A stretch of 64,000 nt of DNA from Bog-473 sp963754445 (GTDB taxonomy: Bacteria; Actinomycetota; Acidimicrobiia; Acidimicrobiales; RAAP-2). Of the stretch, positions 9,809 to 17,636 are shown piece after piece. Every line of letters starts with the position of its first letter. The first letter of the stretch is position 1. The notes under the pieces were generated by a model, which was not told the origin of the DNA, ran no database searches, and was given only the letters and a program-made list of their open reading frames with translations. A program made the position numbers and the translations under genes. The stretch is from contig CAVWFT010000001.1 of assembly GCA_963754445.1 (NCBI GenBank), forward strand, positions 558,001 to 622,000, in the 5' to 3' direction.

Positions 9809-10312
9809 ATGCACCCCACCGAAACCATCGACCGCGACAGCCTGCGCGACGACATCCCCGAGTTCCGCCCCGGCGACACCGTCAAGGTCCATGTCCGGGT
9901 CGTGGAGGGCAACCGCGAGCGCGTCCAGGTCTTCCAGGGGGCCGTCATGCGCCGCCAGGGCGGCGGGGTCCAGGAGACCTTCACCGTCCGCAAGGTGAGC
10001 TTCGGTGTCGGCGTCGAGCGCACCTTCCCGGTGCACTCGCCCACCATCGCCAAGATCGAGGTCACGACGCTCGGTGACGTGCGACGGGCCAAGCTCTACT
10101 ACCTGCGCGACCGGCACGGGAAGGCGGCGAAGATCAAGGAGCGCCGCATTCCTCGTGGCAAGGCGGCCGCGACGGCCGAGGTCGTCGAAGAGGTCGAGGA
10201 GCTCGACGAGGTCGGCGTCGACGAGACCGAGGTGTCCGACGAGGTCGTCGAGGAGACGGCCGACGAGGTGGTCGAGCCCGACGCCACGGTCGAGGAGCCC
10301 GCTGACGCATAG
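9809..10312 (+). CDS. rplS: 50S ribosomal protein L19 with long acidic C-terminal tail
   Basis: Large-subunit protein at the 30S-50S interface. ATG 9809 lies behind GAAGGA. The core (about residues 1-115) has DIPEFRPGDTVKVHVRVVEG, VFQGAVMRRQGGGVQETFTV, GVGVERTFPVHSP and RRAKLYYLRDRHGKAAKIKE. Typical L19 ends at about 115-120 residues; this one continues for roughly 48 residues that are almost all Glu, Asp, Val, Ala and Thr (EVVEEVEELDEVGVDETEV and so on). The tail should protrude from the ribosome. Last gene of the ribosomal run; the lepB and rnhB genes commonly following it in actinobacteria are absent. Confidence 0.96.
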   Translation: MHPTETIDRDSLRDDIPEFRPGDTVKVHVRVVEGNRERVQVFQGAVMRRQGGGVQETFTVRKVSFGVGVERTFPVHSPTIAKIEVTTLGDVRRAKLYYLRDRHGKAAKIKERRIPRGKAAATAEVVEEVEELDEVGVDETEVSDEVVEETADEVVEPDATVEEPADA

Positions 10313-10324
10313 CGACGGTGTCGC

Positions 10325-10618
10325 ATGAGTGAGGAAGACCTCGAGCGCTACGAGTCCGAGATCGAGCTCGGGCTCGTCCAGGAGTACCGGGCCGTCCTGC
10401 CCGTCTTCTCCTACGTCATCGAGACGGAGCGCCGCTTCTACCTGGCCAACGAGGTGTCCTTGACCGTGCGCTCCGACACGACGCCCGCCTGCATCGAACT
10501 GGTGCTGCGCGACGCCTGGGTGTGGGACATGTACCGCCCGGCCCGATTCGTTCCCGAGGTGCACGTCGTCACCTTCCGCGACGTGAACGTGGAGCGGCTG
10601 CCCGAACAGGAGCTCTGA
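10325..10618 (+). CDS. DUF2469 family protein
   Basis: A 97-aa protein of the DUF2469 family (mycobacterial Rv2901c type), conserved in actinobacteria between rplS and yraN. Recognisable blocks are MSEEDLERYESEIELGLVQ, EYRAVLPVFSYVIETERRFYLA (read as two halves) and ACIELVLRDAWVWDMYRP. Biochemical function is unknown; the position in a translation-linked operon suggests a housekeeping, possibly RNA- or ribosome-related role. It follows rplS by 12 bp and precedes yraN by 20 bp, so cotranscription is likely. Confidence 0.92.
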   Translation: MSEEDLERYESEIELGLVQEYRAVLPVFSYVIETERRFYLANEVSLTVRSDTTPACIELVLRDAWVWDMYRPARFVPEVHVVTFRDVNVERLPEQEL

Positions 10619-10638
10619 GACACCGACCGTTCTCCGGC

Positions 10639-10998
10639 ATGAGCACTCGTCGGGTGGCACTGGGGCACCAGGGAGAGGACGCCGCGGCGCACTGGTACGT
10701 GGCGCACGGCTACGAGTTGGTGGCGCGGAATTGGCGCTGCGCCCAGGGCGAGATCGACGTCCTGTGTCGGCGCCGTGATGCCTCCGGCCGTCGCACGCTC
10801 GTGGTGTGCGAGGTGAAAGCACGCTCGTCGCACGCGCTGGGTCATCCGCTCGAGGCGGTGACGCCGGCCAAACAGCGCCGCCTGCGGCGGTTGGCCGCGC
10901 TGTTCTTGAGCGGCCAAGACGTCTACTACGACCGCATCCGCTTCGACGTGGCGGCGGTGGACCGCCAGGGTCTGCTCGTTCACGAAAGTGCGTTCTGA
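10639..10998 (+). CDS. yraN: YraN family putative endonuclease (UPF0102)
   Basis: A 119-aa UPF0102 protein with a PD-(D/E)XK nuclease-like fold. ATG 10639 is chosen because it gives the usual start STRRVALGHQGEDAAAHWYV. The active-site pattern is visible: GEDAA, GEIDVLCRR (the E-x-D pair) and VVCEVKARSS (the E-x-K pair). In mycobacteria yraN is directly followed by comM and dprA; here those two genes are found 14 kb downstream. Function is unproven; a role in DNA processing is inferred from the fold and the usual neighbours. Confidence 0.9.
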   Translation: MSTRRVALGHQGEDAAAHWYVAHGYELVARNWRCAQGEIDVLCRRRDASGRRTLVVCEVKARSSHALGHPLEAVTPAKQRRLRRLAALFLSGQDVYYDRIRFDVAAVDRQGLLVHESAF

Positions 10999-11010
10999 GA
11001 CATCGCCACG

Positions 11011-11016
11011 TATCGT
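11011..11016 (+). promoter_or_regulatory. Putative -10 element (TATCGT), leaderless type
   Basis: TATCGT ends 6 bases before the ATG of the enoyl-CoA hydratase gene at 11023, and there is no Shine-Dalgarno between. It matches the TANNNT-N6-start pattern repeated across the window. Confidence 0.45.
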
Positions 11017-11022
11017 CGGCCC

Positions 11023-11805
11023 ATGGAGACTCTCATTGTCGAGCGCAAGGACGGCGTGGTCACGGTCGTCATGAACCGGCCCGAGCGCAAGAACGCGGCC
11101 AGCGGCAAAATGCTCATTGAGCTGCAGGACATCTTCGAGGAGATCGAGGCGAGCGAAGCGGACCGCGTCATGGTGCTCACCGGCGCGGGTGGTGCTTTCT
11201 GCTCGGGGGCCGACCTCTCCGACACCGACGGACCGGCCACCGACCCCACCCGGTCGGGCCTGTCACGGATGCGCCGCCTCGGTGACGTCGCACTCGCCCT
11301 GCACCGCATCACCAAACCGACGGTGGCCAAGGTCGAGGGTGTCGCCGTCGGGGCGGGCCTGTCGCTCGCCCTCGGCTGCGATCTGTGCGTCTGCAGCGAG
11401 ACCGCTCGCCTGTCGATGATCTTCGCCAAGCGCGGCCTGTCCCTCGACAACGGCGCCTCGTGGTTGCTGCCCCGGCTCGTCGGCATGGCCCGGGCCAAGG
11501 AGATCGCGCTCTTCGGCGGCATGTGGAGCGGACGCGAAGCGGCCGACATCGGCCTCGTCAACCAGGCGCTCCCGGCCGAGCAGCTCGGCCCGTTCGTGGA
11601 CGACTGGGCCACCACGCTGGCGGCCGGCCCGCCCTTGGCCCTCTCCATGACCAAGACGCTCCTGCACGCCTCGTCGACGAGCTCCATGGAGGTGGCGCTC
11701 GAAAACGAAGCCCGCTGCCAGGCCCTGAATTTCTCGACCACGGACACGAACGAGGCCCTGGCGGCCTTCGGTGAGAAGCGGGACCCCGTTTTCGTCGGTC
11801 GGTAA
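11023..11805 (+). CDS. Enoyl-CoA hydratase/isomerase family protein (PaaG-like active site)
   Basis: A 260-aa crotonase-fold enzyme acting on an acyl-CoA. Both oxyanion-hole segments are present: LTGAGGAFCSGADLSD near residue 60 and VEGVAVGAGLSLALGCDL near 105. The catalytic loop reads FAKRGLSLDNGASWLLPRLVG, with Asp rather than the pair of glutamates of classic hydratases, as in PaaG-type isomerases, so isomerase activity is at least as likely as hydration. It is not clustered with other beta-oxidation genes here; the next gene starts 12 bp downstream but belongs to a different function. Confidence 0.9.
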   Translation: METLIVERKDGVVTVVMNRPERKNAASGKMLIELQDIFEEIEASEADRVMVLTGAGGAFCSGADLSDTDGPATDPTRSGLSRMRRLGDVALALHRITKPTVAKVEGVAVGAGLSLALGCDLCVCSETARLSMIFAKRGLSLDNGASWLLPRLVGMARAKEIALFGGMWSGREAADIGLVNQALPAEQLGPFVDDWATTLAAGPPLALSMTKTLLHASSTSSMEVALENEARCQALNFSTTDTNEALAAFGEKRDPVFVGR

Positions 11806-11811
11806 TAGAGT
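11806..11811 (+). promoter_or_regulatory. Putative -10 element (TAGAGT) of the NfeD/slipin pair
   Basis: TAGAGT is followed by exactly six bases and then the GTG at 11818. No ribosome-binding site is seen between them. Same leaderless pattern as other first genes in the window. Confidence 0.45.
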
Positions 11812-11817
11812 GGGCAC

Positions 11818-12027
11818 GTGTTGAACGGCGTCCAAGGCATGGTCGGCGACACCGCGTTGGTGACGAAGGCGATCGAGGGCGCACACCATCCCGGGAGGAT
11901 CCGGGCCAGAGGTGAGGAGTGGCTCGCAATCCCACTCGACCCCGAAGCCAGTATCCCCGTCGGGACCGATGTCGTCGTCGCCGACGTCGAGCGAGGGTTG
12001 CTCGTCGTCTACGCCGTCGACACTTAG
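11818..12027 (+). CDS. Stand-alone NfeD C-terminal (OB-fold) domain protein
   Basis: A 69-aa protein consisting only of an NfeD-C-like OB fold: MVGDTALVTKAI, PGRIRARGEEWLAIP, IPVGTDVVVADVERGLLVV. The G-x-x-G, GRxxxxGExW and IPxGTxVxV spacing is the family pattern. Normal NfeD proteins carry several membrane helices before this domain; this one has none. It sits 14 bp upstream of an SPFH protein, the classical NfeD-slipin pairing, so it probably binds that membrane protein from the cytoplasm. Start GTG is fixed by the -10 element just upstream. Confidence 0.82.
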   Translation: MLNGVQGMVGDTALVTKAIEGAHHPGRIRARGEEWLAIPLDPEASIPVGTDVVVADVERGLLVVYAVDT

Positions 12028-12041
12028 AAACGAGGTACCCC

Positions 12042-13061
12042 ATGCTCGCATCGGCCGGAGAAATCCTGGGGGTGGTCATCATCGCCGCCCTGGCCGCGGT
12101 CGGGATCGTGGCGCTGTTCGCGTCGCGGTTCATCAAGATCGTCCAACAGGGGAGCGTCGGGGTGGTCAAGCGCCTCGGGGAGTTCAAGGCGGTCGATCAG
12201 CCGGGCCTGCACATCCTCACCCCCTTCATCGACAAGATGGAGAAGATCGATGTGCGCGAGTTCCCGATGACCGGTGACCAGCAGGCGGTGATCACGAAGG
12301 ACAACGTGTCGCTCCAGGTGAGCGCGACGATCTTCTGTCAGGTCATCGACGTCAAGGCGGCGCTCTTCGAGATCAACGACTTCCAGCTGGCCGTCGATCA
12401 GCTCTCGCGCACGGCGCTGCGCGCCGTCTTCGGTGAGCTCTCCCTCGACCAGGCGCTGTCCGAGCGCGAGACCATCAACAGCCGCATGCAGGACCACATG
12501 GCCGACGCCACCGCAAAGTGGGGCGTGCGCCTCAACCGGATCGAGATCCTCGACATCACCCCGCCGATGAACGTGGTCCAGGCCATGTCGGAGCAGAAGG
12601 AGGCGGAGCAGCACAAGCGGGCGGCCATTTTGAAGTCCGAAGGGGAGCAGCAGGCGGCGATCAACAGCGCCGGCGGGCGCAAGCAGGCCGCCGTGCTCGA
12701 GGCCGAGGGTGCCAAGGAGTCGGCCATCCTGAGGGCCGAGGCGCAGATGAAGGTGTTGGAGCTGCAGGCCGAGGGCGAGAAGAAGGCCCTCGAGCTGCGT
12801 GGTCAGGGTGAGGCTGCCCGCCTCACCTCCATCGACACCGTGACCATCAACCCGCACACGCTGGCCGTCCTGCAACTGCGCGCCCTGCAGGACATCGCTT
12901 CCGCCGACAACACCAAGGTCGTCGTGCCCTACGAGGCCACCAGTCTCATGGGCGCGGCCGAGGTGCTGCTCTCCAGCCTGCGCAACGAGAGCCAGAGCGC
13001 GCCGGCCGCCAACGGGTCGACGCCAGGCGCGCAACCGCTGCCGCCACCGCCCAGGCAGTAG
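12042..13061 (+). CDS. SPFH/band 7 domain membrane protein (slipin/flotillin-like)
   Basis: A 339-aa scaffold protein that oligomerises at the membrane and is associated with lipid domains and membrane-protease control. ATG 12042 follows GAGG and gives an N-terminal helix at about residues 8-28 (VVIIAALAAVGIVALFA). The SPFH domain follows: IKIVQQGSVGVVKRLGEFK, PGLHILTPFIDKMEKIDVRE, TKDNVSLQVSATIFCQV and LSLDQALSERETIN. Residues about 190-270 form an Ala/Glu/Lys-rich coiled coil with repeated EGE/EAE blocks, and the tail is Pro-rich. It is cotranscribed with the NfeD-C gene. Confidence 0.93.
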   Translation: MLASAGEILGVVIIAALAAVGIVALFASRFIKIVQQGSVGVVKRLGEFKAVDQPGLHILTPFIDKMEKIDVREFPMTGDQQAVITKDNVSLQVSATIFCQVIDVKAALFEINDFQLAVDQLSRTALRAVFGELSLDQALSERETINSRMQDHMADATAKWGVRLNRIEILDITPPMNVVQAMSEQKEAEQHKRAAILKSEGEQQAAINSAGGRKQAAVLEAEGAKESAILRAEAQMKVLELQAEGEKKALELRGQGEAARLTSIDTVTINPHTLAVLQLRALQDIASADNTKVVVPYEATSLMGAAEVLLSSLRNESQSAPAANGSTPGAQPLPPPPRQ

Positions 13062-13234
13062 CGCCGAGCCGATCCAGACGGTGGCGCCGGGTCGCCCCGC
13101 CGGGACGACGCACCACGCCACCGGTCCCGCCCTCTCGACCACATGGCTGCCGGGATCCGAGCCGACCCCTTAGGCTCGGCGCTCGAGGGTCACCCGGACC
13201 GTCGGTGACCGACGAGTTGGAAGGGACGTGGCGA

Positions 13235-13417
13235 ATGACTCTGGCCGATGTGACCAGCGGCGGGTTCTTGGGCCTCTGGGCGCTGATCTACGTGGTGTTG
13301 CTCATCACCCTCGGTATCATCTCTCTCCGCAAGGGGCACTGGGTGATGTTCATCATCGGCTTCTTCTTCCCGCTGTTCTGGTTCATCGGCGCCCTCATCC
13401 CGAAGAAGAACCGTTGA
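13235..13417 (+). CDS. Small two-helix membrane protein (60 aa)
   Basis: A 60-aa protein with two hydrophobic helices (about residues 10-29, LGLWALIYVVLLITLGII, and 35-53, VMFIIGFFFPLFWFIGAL) joined by a basic turn SLRKGH and ending KKNR. ATG 13235 is chosen over GTG 13205 because GGAAGGGA lies about 8 bases upstream of it. A hairpin-in-membrane layout with both ends probably cytoplasmic. No family name can be given. Convergent with the broken methyltransferase gene; the two 3' ends are 8 bp apart. Confidence 0.65.
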   Translation: MTLADVTSGGFLGLWALIYVVLLITLGIISLRKGHWVMFIIGFFFPLFWFIGALIPKKNR

Positions 13418-13425
13418 GGTTGCCG

Positions 13426-14204
13426 TCAGCGCACGCGGCAGCTGACGCAGATGACGGCGACGAATGGCGTCCAGAACTGCGGATCGCTCAGGAGGGCCAT
13501 GACGTCCTCGACATCGGACTGGCGCACAGGAGTCGCCGCCGGGTCGTGCGGATCGGTCGTGCCGACGATCCGGGCCTCGGCCGATCGGAACGTGTGGGCC
13601 CAGAACGCGGCCTCGGCTGATCCGCCGCGCAGGAGCGGTGCATCGACCACCACCTCCACATCGGTGACGCCAAGGCGTGACACGAGGCCGGGCAGCGTTC
13701 GGGCCCATGTCCACGGGCCGACGAGAGGTGCGCTCACCCGGGCGAAGACGGGCGCCGTGATGCCGGCCATGGGGTAGTAGTCGGCCTCCTCGAAGAGCGC
13801 CAACCGCCCGGCCGTAGCGCAGCCAGAGCGCGCTCGATCACCTTCTCGGACCGCTCGATGTGCATCAAGACGTTGCGGCTGTGCACCAGATCGAAGGTTC
13901 CCGGGGCGAGTTCCACGTCCTCGATGTCCGATTCGACCACCTCGACACCGGGGTGGTCATCGAGGTGCCGGCACTGGGTGACGTCGCGGTCGACGGCCAC
14001 GACCAACCCGCCGGGTCCGATCCGATCGGCCAGCCAGGCCGCCATGGAGCCGCCACCGGCGCCCAACTCCAGACAGCGCCATCCGGGCCCGATGTCGAAC
14101 CGCTCGAGGAGCTCGATCGATCTGGGGTCGGCGATCCGTTCGAGCAGCCGGAGGCGAGCCCCTTCGTCGTCCAGCGAATTGTCGAACACGTAGCCGCTGG
14201 TCAT
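13426..14204 (-). pseudogene. Class I SAM-dependent methyltransferase interrupted by a one-base frameshift
   Basis: Two overlapping minus-strand frames together make one methyltransferase of about 259 residues. The upstream frame (14204 to about 13810) has the SAM motif CLELGAGGGSMAAWLADRIG, then VVAVDRD and FDLVHSRNVLMHIE, ending in ALAALRPGGW. The downstream frame (from about 13803) continues in register with LALFEEADYYPMAGI and the remaining C-terminal domain. The join lies near 13803-13812 in a G-rich run; total length is one base short of a multiple of three. This could be a true inactivating mutation or a sequencing/assembly error. A TAGCCT -10-like box sits 6 bases before the ATG. Confidence 0.8.
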
Positions 14205-14262
14205 GCGGGGAGGCTACCGAGGCGTGCCACCGGTGGCGGTGGTGGCGTGGGGCAGCAGGTGA

Positions 14263-15057
14263 TCACGTCCCGAGGTGCGCCAGGGCCGTCGTCAGCTCCT
14301 GCGACATGGTGCCGGTATCGGGGAGCGCCGGCAGCGCGGGTTCTGGGTCGACCCCACTGGCGTTCACGGCGACATCGCTCGTCCAGGTGAGGCAGAGCAG
14401 TCGCGAGCCCTGGGCGGTGAAGAGGCGCTCGCTGCGCACACTGCCGCTGCTCGCCTGGCCCCCGCTGATGGCGACCGTGACGGGCGGATCGAAACCCGGG
14501 AGGATCACGACATCGGACGCAGGAGAGCAGTGGGGTCCGATCACGGCGGCATCGAGCTTCGTCAGCATCTGTGCGGCCAGGGTCGGAGAGCCGACATCGC
14601 CGACCACCTCGGCCAGGGTGAGGGTGGCGGTGCCCCCGGGGGCGTCGTCCTCGTCGAGGGTGATGGTCTCGTAGGCCGCCGGGCTGGTGCTCGGCACCGA
14701 GGCGGCCATGGTGGGGTCGCTCGTCGACGTCTGGTCGGGTCCGTGGGTGAGGGTGCCGGAGGGCACGTCAGCGGCGGCGAGGAGCAGTGGCCGCAGGTCG
14801 TCGTGCGGCGTGAGATCCGGGCTGGTGACGATGTCCGCGCAGGGTCCGAACGTGAAGCTGGCCGCGGAGAGCGGGGCCGAGGTCGTGGTCGATGCCGCGG
14901 CCCGCGGCCGGTGCGCGGCGGTACTCGTCGGCGTCCCGTGAGAAGTGGAGCAGCCGGCGGCGACCGCGGCCAGGCAGGCACATGCGAGGAGCCGACCGCC
15001 GCCGCGGAGCGATGGCTGACGGTCAGGCACCCCCACAGCTTGGCACTGGGCCGTCAC
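14263..15057 (-). CDS. Putative lipoprotein of unknown function
   Basis: A 264-aa exported protein. The N-terminal hydrophobic segment LLACACLAAVAAGC (about residues 23-36) ends in a lipobox AAGC, followed by a Ser/Thr/Ala-rich linker to about residue 65. The mature domain contains four further cysteines (FGPCADIV, GPHCSPAS, SRLLCLTW) that may form disulfides. No family is recognised; the composition resembles secreted actinobacterial lipoproteins with a sensor-like soluble domain. Start is GTG 15057; a slightly later in-frame GTG would also preserve the signal. Confidence 0.7.
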   Translation of the reverse strand: MTAQCQAVGVPDRQPSLRGGGRLLACACLAAVAAGCSTSHGTPTSTAAHRPRAAASTTTSAPLSAASFTFGPCADIVTSPDLTPHDDLRPLLLAAADVPSGTLTHGPDQTSTSDPTMAASVPSTSPAAYETITLDEDDAPGGTATLTLAEVVGDVGSPTLAAQMLTKLDAAVIGPHCSPASDVVILPGFDPPVTVAISGGQASSGSVRSERLFTAQGSRLLCLTWTSDVAVNASGVDPEPALPALPDTGTMSQELTTALAHLGT

Positions 15058-15116
15058 CCGAGCTCCGGTGAGTCCGGCTGCCGCAGGAGGTCCCGAACGC
15101 GGCGAGACGGCGGGGA

Positions 15117-16574
15117 CTACGTGGTGGCGCGGCCCGCGGCGTGGCGGCCCGCCCGACGACCGAAGAACGAACCGTCGCCGAGGCTGATCCCGCTGGCGTA
15201 GTGCTGCGCGGCCAGGCTGGCCGAGGTCCGCCCGACCGCGTAGAGACCCGGGATGCTGCGTCCACCGGGGTCGAGCGCCGCCCCATCGGGATCGGCGACG
15301 AGCCCGCCGAGGGTGAAGGTGGCATAGATGGCGTCGTGTTGCACACGCAGGTCGATGGCCCCGAGACCGCTCGCCGGCGGCGCGCCGATGGGCTGCAGGA
15401 ACGGGGCGCGTTTGTGAAAGACCGGGTCCTCGCCCTGCGCCGCCGCCTCGTTATAGTCCCGCACGGTCCGCGCCAGGGCCTCGGGGGGCACGCCGATGTC
15501 GGTGGCCAGTTCTTCCGCGCTGGCCGCGGCAAAACCGATCCGGAGCCCGATGACGTTGGGTTCGTGGATCACGTCGTCGGTGATCATGAAGACGACGCCG
15601 TCGTGATCGCGCAGGGCGTGCAACCCGATGCGGCCCGTATAGGCATCTTCGTTGATGAAGCGTTCGCCCCGCCCGTTGACCAGGATGCCGCGGGCGAGGC
15701 GATGGGGCGGTCCCAGCGGGAGCGCACATTCGAAGGCGCTGAGCCTGGTCGTTGCCGCACCCGCTCCGACGCCCATGCGGATGGCCCGGCCGTCGTCGTT
15801 CGGGGTGCCGATGCGCCAGGCCGGGTTGGGCACATGGGCGAGCGGGCAGAGTTCGGCGACCATGGCGTCGTTGTGGATGAATCCGCCGGCGGCCAGGATC
15901 ACGCCCGCTCGGGCACGCACGGTGCGGGTGCCGTCGTCGGTTGCCAGGCGGAGCCCGACGACCTCGTCCCCGTCGACGATCAGGGCCTCGCCCCGCGCGT
16001 CGGTCGCGACGCGGGCGCCGCTGGACGACAGGGCCGCCCCCAGGCGTTCCATCAGGAAACCGCCGGCGGAGTCGATGGTCTGCGGCTTGTGGCCGCGCGG
16101 CGCCGGCCGGGCGATCTCGTCGAAGGGATAGCTGTCCTCCCCGCCGCTGAAGAGCAGACCCGAGTCGTCGGCGGATTCACGGTTCGGCTCGTCGCAGAAT
16201 GAGGCCCGGAACGGCACGCCGACAGAGACGAGCCAGTCGAAATGGTCGGGCGACCCCTCGCAATAGACGTCGACTCGGTCGTCGTCGCCGACGGGCCCGA
16301 GGGCAGCCTTGAGGAAGGTTGCCATGTTCTCCGTGGAGTCCTCGAATCCGCACGCCTTCTGGAGCGCCGTCCCGCCCCCGAGGTAGACGAGGCCGCCGGA
16401 CTGGGCCGACGTCCCGCCCGGGCCGGCAGTCCTCTCGATGCCCAGAACCTCGGCGCCCCCCTGGCGGGCCGCGATGGCGGCGGACGTGCCGGCCACCCCG
16501 AGACCGACCACGGCGACGTCGACCGTCTCGTCGAAGCGGACCTCGCTGACCTCCAGCGCGGGAATCGGCTCCAT
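15117..16574 (-). CDS. FAD-dependent oxidoreductase, fumarate reductase/3-ketosteroid dehydrogenase-like flavoprotein
   Basis: A 485-aa flavoprotein of the succinate dehydrogenase/fumarate reductase superfamily. Dinucleotide-binding motif DVAVVGLGVAGTSAAIAARQ is near residue 18, followed by GPGGTSAQSGGLVYLGGGTA. The second FAD contact is RAGVILAAGGFIHND near residue 240, and the C-terminal part has GLYAVGRTSASLAAQHYASG and SLGDGSFFGRRAG, the usual closing motif. The layout resembles KstD-like and tricarballylate dehydrogenase-type enzymes; the substrate is not determinable. ATG 16574 lies behind a strong GAGGAGGAAG Shine-Dalgarno. Divergent from the nucleoside phosphorylase gene. Confidence 0.88.
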   Translation of the reverse strand: MEPIPALEVSEVRFDETVDVAVVGLGVAGTSAAIAARQGGAEVLGIERTAGPGGTSAQSGGLVYLGGGTALQKACGFEDSTENMATFLKAALGPVGDDDRVDVYCEGSPDHFDWLVSVGVPFRASFCDEPNRESADDSGLLFSGGEDSYPFDEIARPAPRGHKPQTIDSAGGFLMERLGAALSSSGARVATDARGEALIVDGDEVVGLRLATDDGTRTVRARAGVILAAGGFIHNDAMVAELCPLAHVPNPAWRIGTPNDDGRAIRMGVGAGAATTRLSAFECALPLGPPHRLARGILVNGRGERFINEDAYTGRIGLHALRDHDGVVFMITDDVIHEPNVIGLRIGFAAASAEELATDIGVPPEALARTVRDYNEAAAQGEDPVFHKRAPFLQPIGAPPASGLGAIDLRVQHDAIYATFTLGGLVADPDGAALDPGGRSIPGLYAVGRTSASLAAQHYASGISLGDGSFFGRRAGRHAAGRATT

Positions 16575-16696
16575 CTTCCTCCTCGGGTCTCGGTGTGCTC
16601 CTGCGTTGCGGGAGCCCCTCCTGAAGGGCGCATTATGCCTTGGCGGCGAGGCGGCCCCGGGACGCGGCCCGGACCCGCCGACGTGGCCGACCTCCC

Positions 16697-16725
16697 GTCA
16701 ACCCCACCACGTTTTGTCGTAGCGT
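16697..16725 (+). promoter_or_regulatory. Candidate promoter of the nucleoside phosphorylase gene
   Basis: GTCAAC at 16697-16702 and TAGCGT at 16720-16725 are separated by 17 bases, a normal sigma-A spacer. The start codon is 84 bases further on behind a good Shine-Dalgarno, so this transcript would have a leader, unlike most others here. Confidence 0.3.
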
Positions 16726-16809
16726 CCCAGAGCGGCGGTGGTGCGGCGACGACCCGGAGACGACGGCGGTGCGCAGCGGGGCGGGCGCCCGAGGAGATCG
16801 AGGAGAGGC

Positions 16810-17592
16810 ATGGTCACGGGGTACCCGAACTTTCCCGACAAGCATCGGTTGCGTGCCTATGTCAACCCGAGCGACACGATCGCCTACGCGCGGGCACACG
16901 GCGACCTGGATGGTTACCGGCCGCTCGAGGGCGTGATCCTGACCTACCAGCGCTCGGTGCTCGACCACGTGCTGGCCTCCGAGCACATCGACGAGCGAAC
17001 CATCCGGCGCGGCTTCCGCGGCGTCATCACGCTCCCGAGCACCAACCACGAGATCGGCGTGCTGGGCGGATTCGGGTTCGGCGCGCCCGTTGCCGCATTC
17101 CTTCTGGAGAACTTCATCGCCCTCGGGACGACGCGATTCGTTTCGATCGGAACGGCGGGAGGCCTGCAACCCGGCTGTCAGGCCGGAGAGCTGTTGCTGT
17201 GCAACAGGGCGATCCGGGACGAAGGCGTGTCCCACCACTATCTGCCGTCCGCGAAGTACGCCGAGCCGTCGGCCTCCTCGACGTCCCTATTGGCCGGTGC
17301 CCTCGATCGGGCCGGGCTCTCGTTCACCGCGGGCTGTTCGTGGACCATCGACACGCCGTTCCGCGAGTCGGTCGAGGAAGCCCGGCAATACCAGGCCGAA
17401 GGCGTGCTGTGCGTCGAGATGGAGGCGGCGGCGTTGTTCGCGGTGGCCGCGTTCCGCTCGGTCCATATCGCGAGCGCGCTCGTGGTCAGCGACCTCTTGG
17501 ACGCGGAGGAGTGGCGGCCGCACATGAAGCACGAAGCGACCACCACGGGACTGGCACGGTTGTACGACGCGGCGCTCGAATCACTGGGCTGA
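16810..17592 (+). CDS. Nucleoside phosphorylase (PNP/uridine phosphorylase family)
   Basis: A 260-aa cytoplasmic enzyme predicted to split nucleosides with phosphate, releasing a base and ribose-1-phosphate. ATG 16810 follows GAGGAGAG by a few bases. Family motifs: LPSTNHEIGVLGGFGFGAPV, RFVSIGTAGGLQPGCQAGEL (the phosphate/ribose loop) and VLCVEMEAAALFAVAAF, the acidic Glu-Met-Glu ribose-binding motif typical of uridine phosphorylases. Asp in VVSDLLD matches the base-recognising region. Likely a uridine or purine phosphorylase in salvage; specificity is not resolved. Confidence 0.88.
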   Translation: MVTGYPNFPDKHRLRAYVNPSDTIAYARAHGDLDGYRPLEGVILTYQRSVLDHVLASEHIDERTIRRGFRGVITLPSTNHEIGVLGGFGFGAPVAAFLLENFIALGTTRFVSIGTAGGLQPGCQAGELLLCNRAIRDEGVSHHYLPSAKYAEPSASSTSLLAGALDRAGLSFTAGCSWTIDTPFRESVEEARQYQAEGVLCVEMEAAALFAVAAFRSVHIASALVVSDLLDAEEWRPHMKHEATTTGLARLYDAALESLG

Positions 17593-17636
17593 GGCGGCCT
17601 CGCAGAAATTGCGCCTGACCACTACGGTCGGTGTCC

